From positions 744,001 to 808,000 of the forward strand of contig NZ_NPGA01000020.1 of NCBI RefSeq assembly GCF_002259485.1: a stretch of 64,000 bases of DNA, in the 5' to 3' direction. This DNA comes from Rhodococcus sp. 14-1411-2a (GTDB lineage: Bacteria; Actinomycetota; Actinomycetes; Mycobacteriales; Mycobacteriaceae). The notes under the pieces are model-generated. The model saw only the letters and a list, made by a program, of their open reading frames with translations, was not told where the DNA came from and searched no databases. Every line of letters begins with the position of its first letter. Position 1 is the stretch's first letter. Of this stretch, positions 17,688 through 26,166 are shown piece after piece. The position numbers and the translations under genes are program-made.

Positions 17688-18773
17688 TTGCCACTCCATC
17701 CACGAGTCCCCCGTTCGTGTGCGCCGCGCAGGATCGGTGCCGTCGCCTCCGTGTGCCTCGCCGCCGCCGTGGCGCTGGTCGGTTGTTCCGACTCCGAGGC
17801 GCAGGACGACGCATCCACCATCGTTCGCACCACCACGAACATCGCCGGTGCCGGAGTGGTCGGCAACAACCGGGACACCGCGGGTCTGTGCCCCGCACTG
17901 GCACCACTCGATCCGACCGGTATCGAGGGTGACACCAGACCCGTCGGACATGCCGAGGGCATCAGCGTCCTTCCGGCCGACCCCCAGCGCATCGTCGTGC
18001 TCGATGCCGCAGGCCTGGACGCGAGCTGCGCGGTCGGCATCTGGGAGCGCGTCGTCGGGGCGGCCACGATCGACCCCGATTTCCGGGGCGACGGAGACCA
18101 ACCGCTGTACCTGGGCACCGGACTGGCGTCCGTTCCGTCCGTCGGGCCGGTGGGTTCACCCGACATCGATGCCATCGCTGCCCTCGACCCCGATCTGATC
18201 CTCGGTGCCGAGTCGCTCGGATCGACTACGTACGACGAGCTGACAGCCATCGCCCCGACCGTCTTCACCGCAACGGGGCAGGGTTGGAAGGACACCTTTC
18301 TGCAGTCCGCGGCGGCGCTCGGTCGCGGCCAGGCTGCATTCGAGGCACTCGCCTCGTTCTCCGCGGACGCCGAACGAGTAGGTCGTGAGATCGACGCCAC
18401 CCAGACCCAGGCGTCCGTCGTCCGATTCGCGGCGGACTCCATCGAAGTGGACGGACCGAACTCGTTCGCGGGCCAGATACTCGACGAGGTCGGAGTCGGC
18501 CGGCCCCAGAGCCAGCGCGACGCCACGTTCTCGGTCGAGTCGGACAACCTCACGCCGGTCGAGGGAGACATCGTCTACGTGCGATTCGCGGGCCCCGACG
18601 GCGAGAGCTTCGGGCGCGAGGTGATGGACTCCGATGCGTGGCACGCTCTCGGTTCGGTCACCGACGGTCGGGTCTTCGCCGTCAACGACACTGTTTGGTC
18701 GGGGAGCGGCGTCGTCGCGGCACGGGCCGTTCTGGACGACCTGTCCGCCTCCCTGAACGCCTACGTCTCCTGA
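17688..18773 (+). CDS. fecB: FecB-like substrate-binding lipoprotein of iron/siderophore type
   Basis: A 361-residue periplasmic-binding-type lipoprotein. The TTG at 17688 is chosen because AAGGAAG lies seven bases upstream and a basic, hydrophobic signal peptide with lipobox ALVGC (Cys33) follows at once. The mature protein has the class III binding fold of FepB/FecB: QRIVVLDAAGLD, SPDIDAIAALDPDLIL, YDELTAIAPTVF and ending VFAVNDTVWSG. It probably binds a heme or ferric-siderophore complex. No permease or ATPase is nearby, as for the mycobacterial orthologue position beside ctaD, so it may act with transporters encoded elsewhere. Confidence 0.85.
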   Translation: MPLHPRVPRSCAPRRIGAVASVCLAAAVALVGCSDSEAQDDASTIVRTTTNIAGAGVVGNNRDTAGLCPALAPLDPTGIEGDTRPVGHAEGISVLPADPQRIVVLDAAGLDASCAVGIWERVVGAATIDPDFRGDGDQPLYLGTGLASVPSVGPVGSPDIDAIAALDPDLILGAESLGSTTYDELTAIAPTVFTATGQGWKDTFLQSAAALGRGQAAFEALASFSADAERVGREIDATQTQASVVRFAADSIEVDGPNSFAGQILDEVGVGRPQSQRDATFSVESDNLTPVEGDIVYVRFAGPDGESFGREVMDSDAWHALGSVTDGRVFAVNDTVWSGSGVVAARAVLDDLSASLNAYVS

Positions 18774-18777
18774 CGCG

Positions 18778-19251
18778 ATGCCGATTCCCGAATTCGTCCG
18801 TGCCCTGCGCAGTGTCGTCGGAACGTCGCCGTTGTGGCTGTCCGGTGTCAGCGCAGTCGTTCTCGACGACAACCGGCGCGTGCTGCTGACGCTGCGAGCG
18901 GACAACAACACCTGGGCCGTGGTCTCGGGAATTCTCGAGCCGGGCGAGGAACCCGCCCCGGCAGCGCTGCGTGAGATCGGCGAGGAAACCGGGGTGGACG
19001 CCTCGATCGAGCGCTTGACGAGCGTCGACGTGACGGAGCCGATCACCTACCCCAACGGCGACGTCGCGCAGTATCTGGACATCACGTTCCTCGCTCGATA
19101 CACCGGCGGCATCCCGCATGTGGCCGACGACGAGAATCTCGACGTTGCCTGGTTCGCACTCGACGAGCTCCCCGAAAACCTCACGGCCACTTCGCGATTG
19201 CGAATCAAGAAGGCCATCGCCGACGATCCGTCGGCGTGGTTCCGGCGCTGA
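18778..19251 (+). CDS. Nudix hydrolase
   Basis: A 157-residue compact Nudix enzyme. The complete Nudix box is GILEPGEEPAPAALREIGEETG at about residues 51-72, with the REIGEE metal-binding helix intact. Preceding strand SAVVLDDNRRVLLTLRAD and the following VAQYLDITFLARY fit the ADP-ribose/(d)NTP class. Only four bases separate it from the FecB-like gene, and its ATG has no obvious strong ribosome site, so it is probably translated from the same transcript. The exact nucleotide substrate cannot be told. Confidence 0.87.
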   Translation: MPIPEFVRALRSVVGTSPLWLSGVSAVVLDDNRRVLLTLRADNNTWAVVSGILEPGEEPAPAALREIGEETGVDASIERLTSVDVTEPITYPNGDVAQYLDITFLARYTGGIPHVADDENLDVAWFALDELPENLTATSRLRIKKAIADDPSAWFRR

Positions 19252-19290
19252 CTCCCGACCGCACCGAGGACACAGTTCGACCGAACCGCG

Positions 19291-19884
19291 TTGACCTGTC
19301 CCAGGGCCATCTCGACGCGAATCCGCAACCACGAGACCGGACAATCCAAGGTCAACGACACCGACGGCAACCCTATCGAGATCTCCGCCATCGTCGTCTG
19401 GCAGGTCGCCGATACCGCACTGGCGTCGTTCCAGGTCGATGACTACGAGGAGTTCGTCGCCGTCCAGACCGAGTCCGCCGTCCGGCACATCGCCGGCAGC
19501 TACCCGTACGACGCCGAAGGGCGAATGTCGTTGCGGGAGAACGCCGACGAGATCACCCCCGCCATGTCGGAGGAGGTGCACGCACGGGTACGTTCGGCCG
19601 GTGTCGAGGTGATCGAAACCCGAATCAACCGGTTGGCCTACTCACCGGAGATCGCTCAGGCAATGTTGCGGCGGCAACAGGCAGGCGCGGTCATCGCCGC
19701 CCGTCAGCAGATCGTCGAAGGTGCCGTCGGAATGGTGGAGATGGCGCTCGGGAAGCTGGAGGAAAAGCACGTCGTCGAACTCGACGAGGAGCGCAAAGCC
19801 ACGATGGTGTCGAATCTGCTCGTGGTCCTGTGCAGCGACCGAGACACGCAACCAGTCGTCAACACCGGATCGCTGTACCAGTGA
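19291..19884 (+). pseudogene. SPFH/band-7 (prohibitin-like) gene lacking its 5' part
   Basis: The frame encodes the C-terminal two thirds of an actinobacterial SPFH protein, starting abruptly within the conserved STRIRNHETG segment and continuing through EISAIVVWQV, SAVRHIAGSYPYD and the coiled GAVIAARQQIVEGAVGMVEMAL. Normal family members have about 90 further residues with an N-terminal membrane anchor. Here the 39 bases between the Nudix stop and the frame carry no such sequence. A TTG at 19291 could start a 197-residue remnant without membrane anchor, so it is either a decayed gene or a soluble derivative. The downstream partner gene is intact. Confidence 0.75.
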
Positions 19885-19887
19885 GCC

Positions 19888-20085
19888 ATGGCCGTCGAGC
19901 GTAAGAAGATTCTGCTGCGGTTGGACCCAGCGGTGCACGACGCTCTCGCCCGTTGGGCCTCCGACGAGTTGCGGAGCACCAATGCTCAGATCGAGTTCCT
20001 ATTGCGCCGCGCTCTGAGCGAGAAGGGCCGAATGCCCAAGGACGCCGAGGACATTCGCCCGCCGGGACGCCCACCGAATTCGTGA
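19888..20085 (+). CDS. Small Arc/ribbon-helix-helix-like protein
   Basis: A 65-residue basic protein: KKILLRLDPAVHDALARWA followed by STNAQIEFLLRRAL resembles the strand-helix-helix of Arc/MetJ-type DNA-binding proteins, and a Pro-rich tail follows. It begins three bases after the SPFH frame. In many Actinobacteria a near-identical small protein follows the SPFH gene, so the pair is a conserved unit. Whether it binds DNA or an SPFH-membrane assembly is not known. The ATG at 19888 has no strong ribosome site; coupling to the upstream frame is likely. Confidence 0.7.
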   Translation: MAVERKKILLRLDPAVHDALARWASDELRSTNAQIEFLLRRALSEKGRMPKDAEDIRPPGRPPNS

Positions 20086-20108
20086 GCGTCCCGGCGTGGC
20101 GAACGGGC

Positions 20109-21074
20109 TCAGAAGTCCCAGTCCTCGTCTTCGGTGTTGACGGCCTTGCCGATGACGTACGAGGAACCCGAACCGGAGAAGAAGTCGTGATTCTCGTCGG
20201 CGTTCGGTGAGAGCGCCGACAGAATCGCCGGGTTGACGTCCGTCTCGTCCTTGGGAAACAGGCCCTCGTAGCCGAGATTGTTCAGTGCTTTGTTGGCGTT
20301 GTAGCGCAGGAACTTCTTGACGTCCTCGGTCAGGCCGATCTCGTCGTAGAGGTCCTGGGTGTACTCGACCTCGTTGTCGTACAACTCGAACAGCAACTCG
20401 AAGGTGTAGTTCTTGAGTTCCTCGCGCTGCGCCTCGCTGACCTTCTCGAGACCCTTCTGGTACTTGTACCCGATGTAGTACCCGTGCACGGCCTCGTCGC
20501 GGATGATCAGACGGATCAGGTCCGCGGTGTTGGTGAGCTTGGCCCGTGAGGACCAGTACATCGGCAGGTAGAAGCCGGAGTAGAACAGGAACGATTCGAG
20601 CAGCGTCGACGCGACCTTGCGCTTGAGCGGATCGTCACCGTGGTAGAAGTTCAGGACGATCTCGGCCTTGCGCTGGAGGTTGACGTTCTCCTCGGACCAG
20701 CGGAATGCGTCGTCGATGTCGCGGGTGGAGCTGAGGGTGGAGAAGATCGAACTGTAGCTCTTGGCGTGCACCGACTCCATGAACGCGATGTTGGTGTACA
20801 CCGCCTCCTCGTGGGGAGTGATGGCATCAGGAATGAGGCTGACGGCGCCGACGGTGCCCTGAATGGTGTCGAGCAGTGTCAATCCGGTGAACACACGCAT
20901 CGTCAACTGCTTCTCGACGGCGGTCAGCGTTGCCCACGACGGAATGTCGTTGGATACCGGCACCTTCTCCGGCAGCCAGAAATTACTGGTGAGGCGCTCC
21001 CACACTTCGGAGTCCTTGTCGTCCTGGACCCGATTCCAGTTGATCGCGGAGACGCGATCGATGAGCTTTACCAT
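20109..21074 (-). CDS. nrdF: Class Ib ribonucleoside-diphosphate reductase beta subunit
   Basis: A 321-residue di-metal radical protein. Metal ligand regions are EEAVYTNIAFMESVHAKSY (Glu and Glu..His) and RDEAVHGYYIGYKY with the second Glu..His set. The C-terminus NTEDEDWDF is the type that docks on NrdE. Together with NrdE it reduces ribonucleotides, with NrdI activating the Mn2-Tyr cofactor and NrdH supplying electrons. The gene is separated from nrdHIE by a DUF2252 gene and has its own pair of NrdR boxes upstream. The ATG at 21074 begins VKLIDRVSAINWN, the family N-terminus. Confidence 0.95.
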   Translation of the reverse strand: MVKLIDRVSAINWNRVQDDKDSEVWERLTSNFWLPEKVPVSNDIPSWATLTAVEKQLTMRVFTGLTLLDTIQGTVGAVSLIPDAITPHEEAVYTNIAFMESVHAKSYSSIFSTLSSTRDIDDAFRWSEENVNLQRKAEIVLNFYHGDDPLKRKVASTLLESFLFYSGFYLPMYWSSRAKLTNTADLIRLIIRDEAVHGYYIGYKYQKGLEKVSEAQREELKNYTFELLFELYDNEVEYTQDLYDEIGLTEDVKKFLRYNANKALNNLGYEGLFPKDETDVNPAILSALSPNADENHDFFSGSGSSYVIGKAVNTEDEDWDF

Positions 21075-21140
21075 GGGTGCCTACCTACAGGTCGATGAGC
21101 GAGAACTGGGACGGAACTACGTGAAAAGTCGCTGACACGA

Positions 21141-21188
21141 ACACTACCCGTTGTGTCCGACAAGTCCGGTAGGCACTACAAAGTGTGC
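21141..21188 (-). promoter_or_regulatory. Tandem NrdR boxes upstream of nrdF
   Basis: Two 16-base sites, acactacccgttgtgt (21141-21156) and gcactacaaagtgtgc (21173-21188), match the NrdR box pattern ACACTAN4-5TGTGT. They start 32 bases apart, about three helical turns, the phase required for NrdR. They lie 67-114 bases upstream of the nrdF start. Confidence 0.8.
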
Positions 21189-21234
21189 CGCGAGTGTTGC
21201 CCGCAGAGACGACCCCTACGCCTGCTTCGGTCTG

Positions 21235-22629
21235 TCACCACCCCACCGAGCACGGGACGGTTCCGGCTTCGATGGCCTCGACCAACTGCGCGTGATCGCG
21301 CTCGTTCTGATCGGCGTAGGCGTGGGCGAAAGCCACCATCGCCCGATCGACCTTGTCTCCTCGGCCGAGGTAGTCGGCGATCGCCTCCGCGTCACCACTT
21401 CGGGCGTGCGCTCGTGCGAGCACCTCACCGCATGCGGTTGCGAATTCGGTGAGGTACGGCCCGATGATCTCGCCGTCGGGAATGACCTTCATGTCACGGA
21501 ACTGCCGAACGTAGAAGTTCATGTCCCCCACTGCAGTCCATCCCACGAACATATCGGTGGCACTCTGCAGCATTCGCTGTCCACTGACCACGCGCGCACC
21601 GTGATTGTCGTACCTGCTCGGTTCGAGAAACCGCTCGAACACCGACGGCCCCGCCTGCTTGATCTGCAGGAAGAACGGATCGCCCGTCCGCCGTTCTTCC
21701 AGCAGCGCCAGATACACCCGCATCCCTACGCTCCCGACGCCGACCACCTGCCGAACCACGTCGAGAACTCGGAACCTGGACAGCAGACTCCAGATATGGT
21801 CGTCGACCGACTCGCTGTAGCCGGCGATGACCGCCTGCACCAGTTCGATCTGGGAATCACCCACGTGGGTGCGAAAAGGCGGGTCCTCGCGAATTCGTCG
21901 ACGCCCGTCCCTCGTCTCGGTGAACTTGCGGGACGCTCCACGGCTGGTACGACGCTCGGCTTTCGTTTCGATGAGTTTCTCGGCGTGGCGGGCGATGCCC
22001 GACGAGAAGTGACCGAGCAAACCCGCGACGTCGATGCGGTCGTACCAGATGTCGATCTCCGGGGTCTTCGCGTACGCCCTCATCTTTCTGCAGTACGCCG
22101 CTGTCATCGCTGCGACCGCCCGATCGGAGCGCCGCGCATCGACCCCGTTCTCGCGACCGAGAACCACCAGAGACGTCGCCAGCCTCTGGAGATCCCACTC
22201 GAACGGGCCCGGCAGCGTTTCGTCGAAGTCGCGGAGATCGAAGTACAGGTTCCGTTCGGGGGTGGCCCACAATCCGAAGTTCAACACATGGGCGTCGCCA
22301 CACAACTGGACCTCGATGCCGGTGTGCGGAGTCGACGCGAGATCGGCCGCCATCACGGCCGCGGCCCCACGGAAGTAGGTCCACGGCGACGCGGACATGC
22401 GGGCGTAGCGGATCGGGAGTAGCTCCGGCACTCGAATGGTGTTCTGCGCCAGCACCGTTTCGAGCGCATCATGGCCACGTGAGGCTGGATCCCACTCGCC
22501 CAACCCGCGGCGGGGTACGCGCCGTCGGGCGTGTCGACCACGCGACAATTGCTCGGAAGGACGTGCGTCCTTCCGAGCAATCGTCACATCGATATCGGAT
22601 TCGACCTCGTCGCCCGCTTCGGTGTCCAT
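21235..22629 (-). CDS. DUF2252 domain protein (kinase-like fold)
   Basis: A 464-residue protein covering the whole DUF2252 family: RVPRRGLGEWDPASR, RVPELLPIRYARM, FRGAAAVMAADLA, then CGDAHVLNFGLWATPERN with a kinase-like His-Asp region and FDLRDFDETLPGPFEWDLQRLATS. These residues resemble the catalytic and Mg-binding loops of aminoglycoside/choline kinase-like folds, but no substrate is known for the family. It is inserted between nrdE and nrdF and runs in the same direction. The ATG at 22629 gives 30 residues before homology; a TTG at 22548 just past a hairpin is an alternative. Confidence 0.8.
   Translation of the reverse strand: MDTEAGDEVESDIDVTIARKDARPSEQLSRGRHARRRVPRRGLGEWDPASRGHDALETVLAQNTIRVPELLPIRYARMSASPWTYFRGAAAVMAADLASTPHTGIEVQLCGDAHVLNFGLWATPERNLYFDLRDFDETLPGPFEWDLQRLATSLVVLGRENGVDARRSDRAVAAMTAAYCRKMRAYAKTPEIDIWYDRIDVAGLLGHFSSGIARHAEKLIETKAERRTSRGASRKFTETRDGRRRIREDPPFRTHVGDSQIELVQAVIAGYSESVDDHIWSLLSRFRVLDVVRQVVGVGSVGMRVYLALLEERRTGDPFFLQIKQAGPSVFERFLEPSRYDNHGARVVSGQRMLQSATDMFVGWTAVGDMNFYVRQFRDMKVIPDGEIIGPYLTEFATACGEVLARAHARSGDAEAIADYLGRGDKVDRAMVAFAHAYADQNERDHAQLVEAIEAGTVPCSVGW
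22548..22581. repeat. Perfect 16-bp inverted repeat at the 5' end of the DUF2252 gene
   Basis: Arms attgctcggaaggacg (22548-22563) and its exact complement (22566-22581) are separated by two bases. It lies 116 bases downstream of the nrdE stop, so it could terminate nrdHIE transcripts. It also encodes residues about 17-28 of the annotated DUF2252 frame. No T-run follows on the minus strand. Confidence 0.7.
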
Positions 22630-22696
22630 GCCTGATTATGCTCCGCGGCGCACCGCGATATCGCGATATTCGCCACAGGCCGACCGACCGAGTCGA

Positions 22697-24862
22697 CTAC
22701 AGCATGCAGGACACGCAACCCTCCACCTCGGTGCCCTCGAGTGCCAACTGACGCAGACGGATGTAGTACAGCGTCTTGATGCCCTTGCGCCATGCGTAGA
22801 TCTGCGCGCGGTTGATGTCGCGAGTGGTGGCGGTGTCTTTGAAGAACAGCGTCAACGACAGGCCCTGATCGACGTGTTGTGTTGCGGCAGCGTAGGTGTC
22901 GATGATTTTCTCGTACCCGATCTCGTACGCGTCCTGGTAGTAGTCCAGGTTGTCGTTGTCGAGGTACGGTGCCGGGTAGTAGACGCGGCCGATCTTGCCT
23001 TCCTTGCGAATCTCGATCTTCGACGCCACCGGGTGAATCGACGAGGTGGAGTTGTTGATGTACGAGATGGAGCCGGTCGGCGGCACTGCCTGCAGGTTCT
23101 GGTTGTAGATTCCGTACTCCTGCACCGACGCCTTCAGCGCGGACCAGTCGGCCTGCGTCGGAATGGTGACATCGGAGTCGGCGAACAACTTCGCGACCTT
23201 GGGCGTAGCGGGTTCCCAGACCTGATCGGTGTACTTGTCGAAGAACTCCCCCGACGCGTACTTGGAATCCGGGAAGCCCTTGAAGTACTGGCCGCGCGCC
23301 TTGGCCAGCTGGTTCGATGCCTGGAGAGCGTGGAACAGCACCGTGTAGAAGTAGATGTTGGTGAAGTCGATGCCCTCGGTCGAGCCATAGTGAATGCGCT
23401 CCCGTGCGAGGTAGCCGTGCAGATTCATCTGCCCGAGGCCGATTGCGTGAGAATCGTTGTTGCCCTGCTCGATCGACGGCACGGAGAAGATGTGCGTCTG
23501 ATCGGACACTGCGGTGAGTCCGCGAATGGCCACGGCGATGGTCTTACCGAAATCGGGCGAGTCCATCGTCTTGGCGATGTTCAGCGAACCGAGGTTGCAC
23601 GAGATGTCCTTGCCGACATGACTGTACGAAAGGTCGTCGTTGAACGTCGACGGCGTCGAGACCTGAAGGATCTCCGAGCACAGGTTGGAGTGAGTGATCT
23701 TGCCCTTCACCGGGTTCGCGCGATTGACGGTGTCCTCGTACATGATGTACGGGTAACCGGACTCGAACTGCAACTCGGCGAGAGTCTGAAAGAACTCGCG
23801 CGACTTGATCTTGGTCTTGCGGATCCGCTTGTCGTCGACCATCTCGTAGTACTTCTCGGAGACGTCGATGTCTGCGAACGGGACTCCGTAGATGCGCTCG
23901 ACGTCGTACGGCGAGAACAGGTACATGTCCTCGTTCTTCTTGGCCAGCTCGAACGTGATGTCCGGGATGACGATTCCGAGCGAGAGCGTCTTGATCCTGA
24001 TCTTCTCGTCCGCGTTCTCACGCTTGGTGTCGAGAAACTTGTAGACGTCGGGGTGGTGAGCATGCAGGTAGACCGCGCCCGCGCCCTGACGCGCACCCAG
24101 CTGGTTGGCATAGGAGAACGAATCCTCGAGCAGCTTCATGATCGGGATGACACCCGAGGACTGATTCTCGATGCGCTTGATGGGCGCGCCGGCCTCGCGA
24201 ATGTTGCTCAGCAGCAACGCAACTCCGCCACCACGCTTGGACAGCTGCAGGGCCGAGTTGATGGAGCGGCCGATGGACTCCATGTTGTCCTCGATACGCA
24301 GCAGGAAGCACGAGACGGGCTCGCCGCGCTGCTTCTTGCCGGAGTTGAGGAAGGTGGGCGTCGCGGGCTGGAAGCGGCCTGCGATGATCTCGTCGACCAG
24401 ATCGGTGGCCAGGGCCTCGTCGCCTGCGGCCAGCGTCAGCGCCACCATGCACACCCGGTCCTCGAACCGCTCGAGGTAACGCTTGCCGTCGAACGTCTTG
24501 AGCGTGTACGAGGTGTAGTACTTGAACGCCCCGAGGAACGTGGGGAACCGGAACTTCTTCGAGTACGCGTGGTTGATCAGGAACTTCACGAACTCGCGGG
24601 AGTACTGGTCCAGAACCTCGGGCTCGTAGTAGTTCTCCTCGACGAGGTAGTCCAGCTTCTCGTCCAGATCGTGGAAGAACACGGTGTTCTGATTGACGTG
24701 CTGCAGGAAGTACTGATTGGCGGCCTCGCGATCCTTCTCGAACTGGATCTCACCGTTGGGCCCGTACAGATTGAGCATCGCGTTGAGCGCGTGGTAGTCC
24801 ATGTCGCCGTCGCCGCGGACGGTGCTGGGTACGGGTCCTGCGTCGGTGATGGTCGGTGCCAC
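22697..24862 (-). CDS. nrdE: Class Ib ribonucleoside-diphosphate reductase alpha subunit
   Basis: A 721-residue catalytic subunit. It has the short N-terminus of class Ib enzymes without an ATP cone (activity allostery absent). Active-site parts are PATPTFLNSG, the cysteine of SNLCSEIL, the VPPTGSISYINNSTSSIHP loop, and the paired cysteines CVSCML at the extreme C-terminus that are re-reduced by NrdH. The GTG at 24862 follows a GGAGC ribosome site. It is in the nrdHIE operon, 36 bases after nrdI. Confidence 0.96.
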   Translation of the reverse strand: MAPTITDAGPVPSTVRGDGDMDYHALNAMLNLYGPNGEIQFEKDREAANQYFLQHVNQNTVFFHDLDEKLDYLVEENYYEPEVLDQYSREFVKFLINHAYSKKFRFPTFLGAFKYYTSYTLKTFDGKRYLERFEDRVCMVALTLAAGDEALATDLVDEIIAGRFQPATPTFLNSGKKQRGEPVSCFLLRIEDNMESIGRSINSALQLSKRGGGVALLLSNIREAGAPIKRIENQSSGVIPIMKLLEDSFSYANQLGARQGAGAVYLHAHHPDVYKFLDTKRENADEKIRIKTLSLGIVIPDITFELAKKNEDMYLFSPYDVERIYGVPFADIDVSEKYYEMVDDKRIRKTKIKSREFFQTLAELQFESGYPYIMYEDTVNRANPVKGKITHSNLCSEILQVSTPSTFNDDLSYSHVGKDISCNLGSLNIAKTMDSPDFGKTIAVAIRGLTAVSDQTHIFSVPSIEQGNNDSHAIGLGQMNLHGYLARERIHYGSTEGIDFTNIYFYTVLFHALQASNQLAKARGQYFKGFPDSKYASGEFFDKYTDQVWEPATPKVAKLFADSDVTIPTQADWSALKASVQEYGIYNQNLQAVPPTGSISYINNSTSSIHPVASKIEIRKEGKIGRVYYPAPYLDNDNLDYYQDAYEIGYEKIIDTYAAATQHVDQGLSLTLFFKDTATTRDINRAQIYAWRKGIKTLYYIRLRQLALEGTEVEGCVSCML

Positions 24863-24898
24863 GGCGATGCTCCTACTGGGTATGTGGTGTGTGGTGCT

Positions 24899-25360
24899 CT
24901 AGTGCGTGTGGGCGGCGCGTCGGACTTCACGTTCCCAGAAGTCCTCCAGCCCCTCGCGGACCCGCACTACGTCCTCGGGGGTGCCCATCAATTCGAATCG
25001 GTAGAGATACGGAACTGCGCACTTCTGCGAAATGACATCTCCCGCGAAGCAGAACGAGTCACCGAAGTTCGTGTTTCCGGCAGCGATGACAGCTCGGATC
25101 AACGACCGATTGTGCTTGTCGTTGAGAAACTTGATCACACGCTTGGGGACGTAGTTGGTGTCGCGCCCGGAGTACGTGACCCCTCCCCCGTACGTCGGCA
25201 CGATGAGGACGTAGGGAGTGTCGACACGAAAAGTGCCGTCCGGATCACGTAATGGAATGCGCGTCGCAGGAACGTCCAGCTTCGAGACGAAGCGATGAGT
25301 GTTCTCGGACGCGCTGGAGAAATAGACCAGTGAGTGGGTGGACTGCGGTTGGAAACTCAC
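24899..25360 (-). CDS. nrdI: NrdI flavodoxin-like protein
   Basis: A 153-residue flavoprotein that generates the oxidant for assembling the Mn(III)2-tyrosyl radical in NrdF. LVYFSSASENTHRFV is the FMN phosphate loop, VPTYGGG and AAGNTNFGDSFCFAGD are the flavin-binding loops, matching actinobacterial NrdI. It starts at GTG 25360, 24 bases after the nrdH stop, and is cotranscribed with nrdH and nrdE. Confidence 0.95.
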   Translation of the reverse strand: MSFQPQSTHSLVYFSSASENTHRFVSKLDVPATRIPLRDPDGTFRVDTPYVLIVPTYGGGVTYSGRDTNYVPKRVIKFLNDKHNRSLIRAVIAAGNTNFGDSFCFAGDVISQKCAVPYLYRFELMGTPEDVVRVREGLEDFWEREVRRAAHTH

Positions 25361-25384
25361 CGCTCACTCACTTCCTCGTTCTGT

Positions 25385-25618
25385 TCAAGCAGCGTTCGCT
25401 GCAAGGCTCTTGATGCGGTCCGGACGGAAGCCGGACCAGTGATCGTCACCGGCAACGACGACCGGAGCCTGCAGGTAGCCGAGAGCCATGACGTAGTCGC
25501 GCGCTTCGGGGTCCTGCGAGATGTCGATGACGGAGTACTCGATACCGGCCTTGTCGAGGGCGCGGTAGGTGGCATTGCACTGAACGCAGGCGGGCTTGGT
25601 GTAAACGGTGATGCTCAT
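25385..25618 (-). CDS. nrdH: NrdH glutaredoxin-like electron donor
   Basis: A 77-residue redoxin with CVQC at residues 11-14, the usual NrdH active site, and the conserved YLQAPVVVAGDDHWSGFRPD segment for thioredoxin-reductase docking. It passes electrons from thioredoxin reductase to NrdE. The ATG at 25618 follows AAGAGGGA. It is the first gene of nrdHIE; the NrdR-like boxes lie about 120 to 170 bases upstream. Confidence 0.95.
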   Translation of the reverse strand: MSITVYTKPACVQCNATYRALDKAGIEYSVIDISQDPEARDYVMALGYLQAPVVVAGDDHWSGFRPDRIKSLAANAA

Positions 25619-25738
25619 GGTGTCCCTCTTTCCGTTGTCGCCATCGGGTGAACCGACGCGACCGATGTGCTCTGCGTGTGGCACCGAGAACATCTCCCGC
25701 TCAGGGCGACTTCGACCTGCTCGAACCCATGTGTGCAG

Positions 25739-25786
25739 GCTCTTCGAGTTGTGGTCTCTCGGTTGGTCAAACACTACACCTAGTGT
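25739..25786 (-). promoter_or_regulatory. NrdR boxes upstream of nrdHIE
   Basis: acactacacctagtgt (25771-25786) is an excellent NrdR box. A degenerate partner, gctcttcgagttgtgg, starts exactly 32 bases away (25739-25754), the same offset as in front of nrdF and matching the nrdF box 1 at ten of sixteen positions. Both nrd units are thus probably repressed together by NrdR. Confidence 0.7.
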
Positions 25787-25978
25787 CCGACATCTGCCTA
25801 GAACACGAGATGTTGCGAACAACATGCTTGGTATTCGCTGGTCACGGCGTTGTGAAGCCGCAAGAATCGGAGGACATCGGCGTGTCGCACGTCACATCGC
25901 GCGCATGTTGTTCGTCACAGGGAGACCGGGCCGGGTCCATGACGTGTACCGAGAACCGCCGACCCTCCCCACGACACG

Positions 25979-26014
25979 CCGAAGGGCCCTCGAACTTCTC
26001 CGAGGGCCCTTCGG
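25979..26014 (-). terminator. Strong terminator after rpmJ
   Basis: Perfect 14-base arms ccgaagggccctcg (25979-25992) and cgagggcccttcgg (26001-26014) with an 8-base loop, starting 14 bases beyond the rpmJ stop. Confidence 0.85.
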
Positions 26015-26028
26015 CGATCACGCAGTGG

Positions 26029-26151
26029 TCAGCGCTGGCGCGCCTTGAACCGCGGTTCCTTCTTGTTGATCACGAACACCGTGCCACGGCGTCGTACCAC
26101 CTGTGCGCCGGGCTTGTTCTTGAGCGATTTCAACGAGTTTCTCACCTTCAT
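26029..26151 (-). CDS. rpmJ: 50S ribosomal protein L36, cysteine-free (zinc-independent) form
   Basis: A 40-residue protein too short for many ORF screens: MKVRNSLKSLKNKPGAQVV, then RRGTVFVINKKEPRFKARQR. It matches the YkgO/L36-type-B form. The four zinc ligands (C..C..C..H) of the usual L36 encoded in the spc operon are absent; there is no Cys at all. Such C-minus paralogues replace the zinc form under zinc shortage and are often repressed by Zur. A Zur-like box lies just upstream and a strong terminator just downstream, so it is a single-gene unit. Confidence 0.93.
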   Translation of the reverse strand: MKVRNSLKSLKNKPGAQVVRRRGTVFVINKKEPRFKARQR

Positions 26152-26166
26152 GCCGCAAACCCTACA

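Larger units (their letters stand above)
25619..26028. other. Intergenic region between nrdH and rpmJ
   Basis: About 410 bases with no gene I can support. It holds the nrdH ribosome site and leader (25619-25730), paired NrdR-like boxes (25739-25786) and, at its far end, the rpmJ terminator. The part between about 25800 and 25975 shows no recognisable signal. Short frames here have no family features. Confidence 0.5.

Noticed and set aside
22436..25252. 938-codon frame antisense to nrdE, nrdI and DUF2252
   Set aside because: Shadow of well-identified genes on the other strand; repeated Val/Asp/Arg composition without domains.
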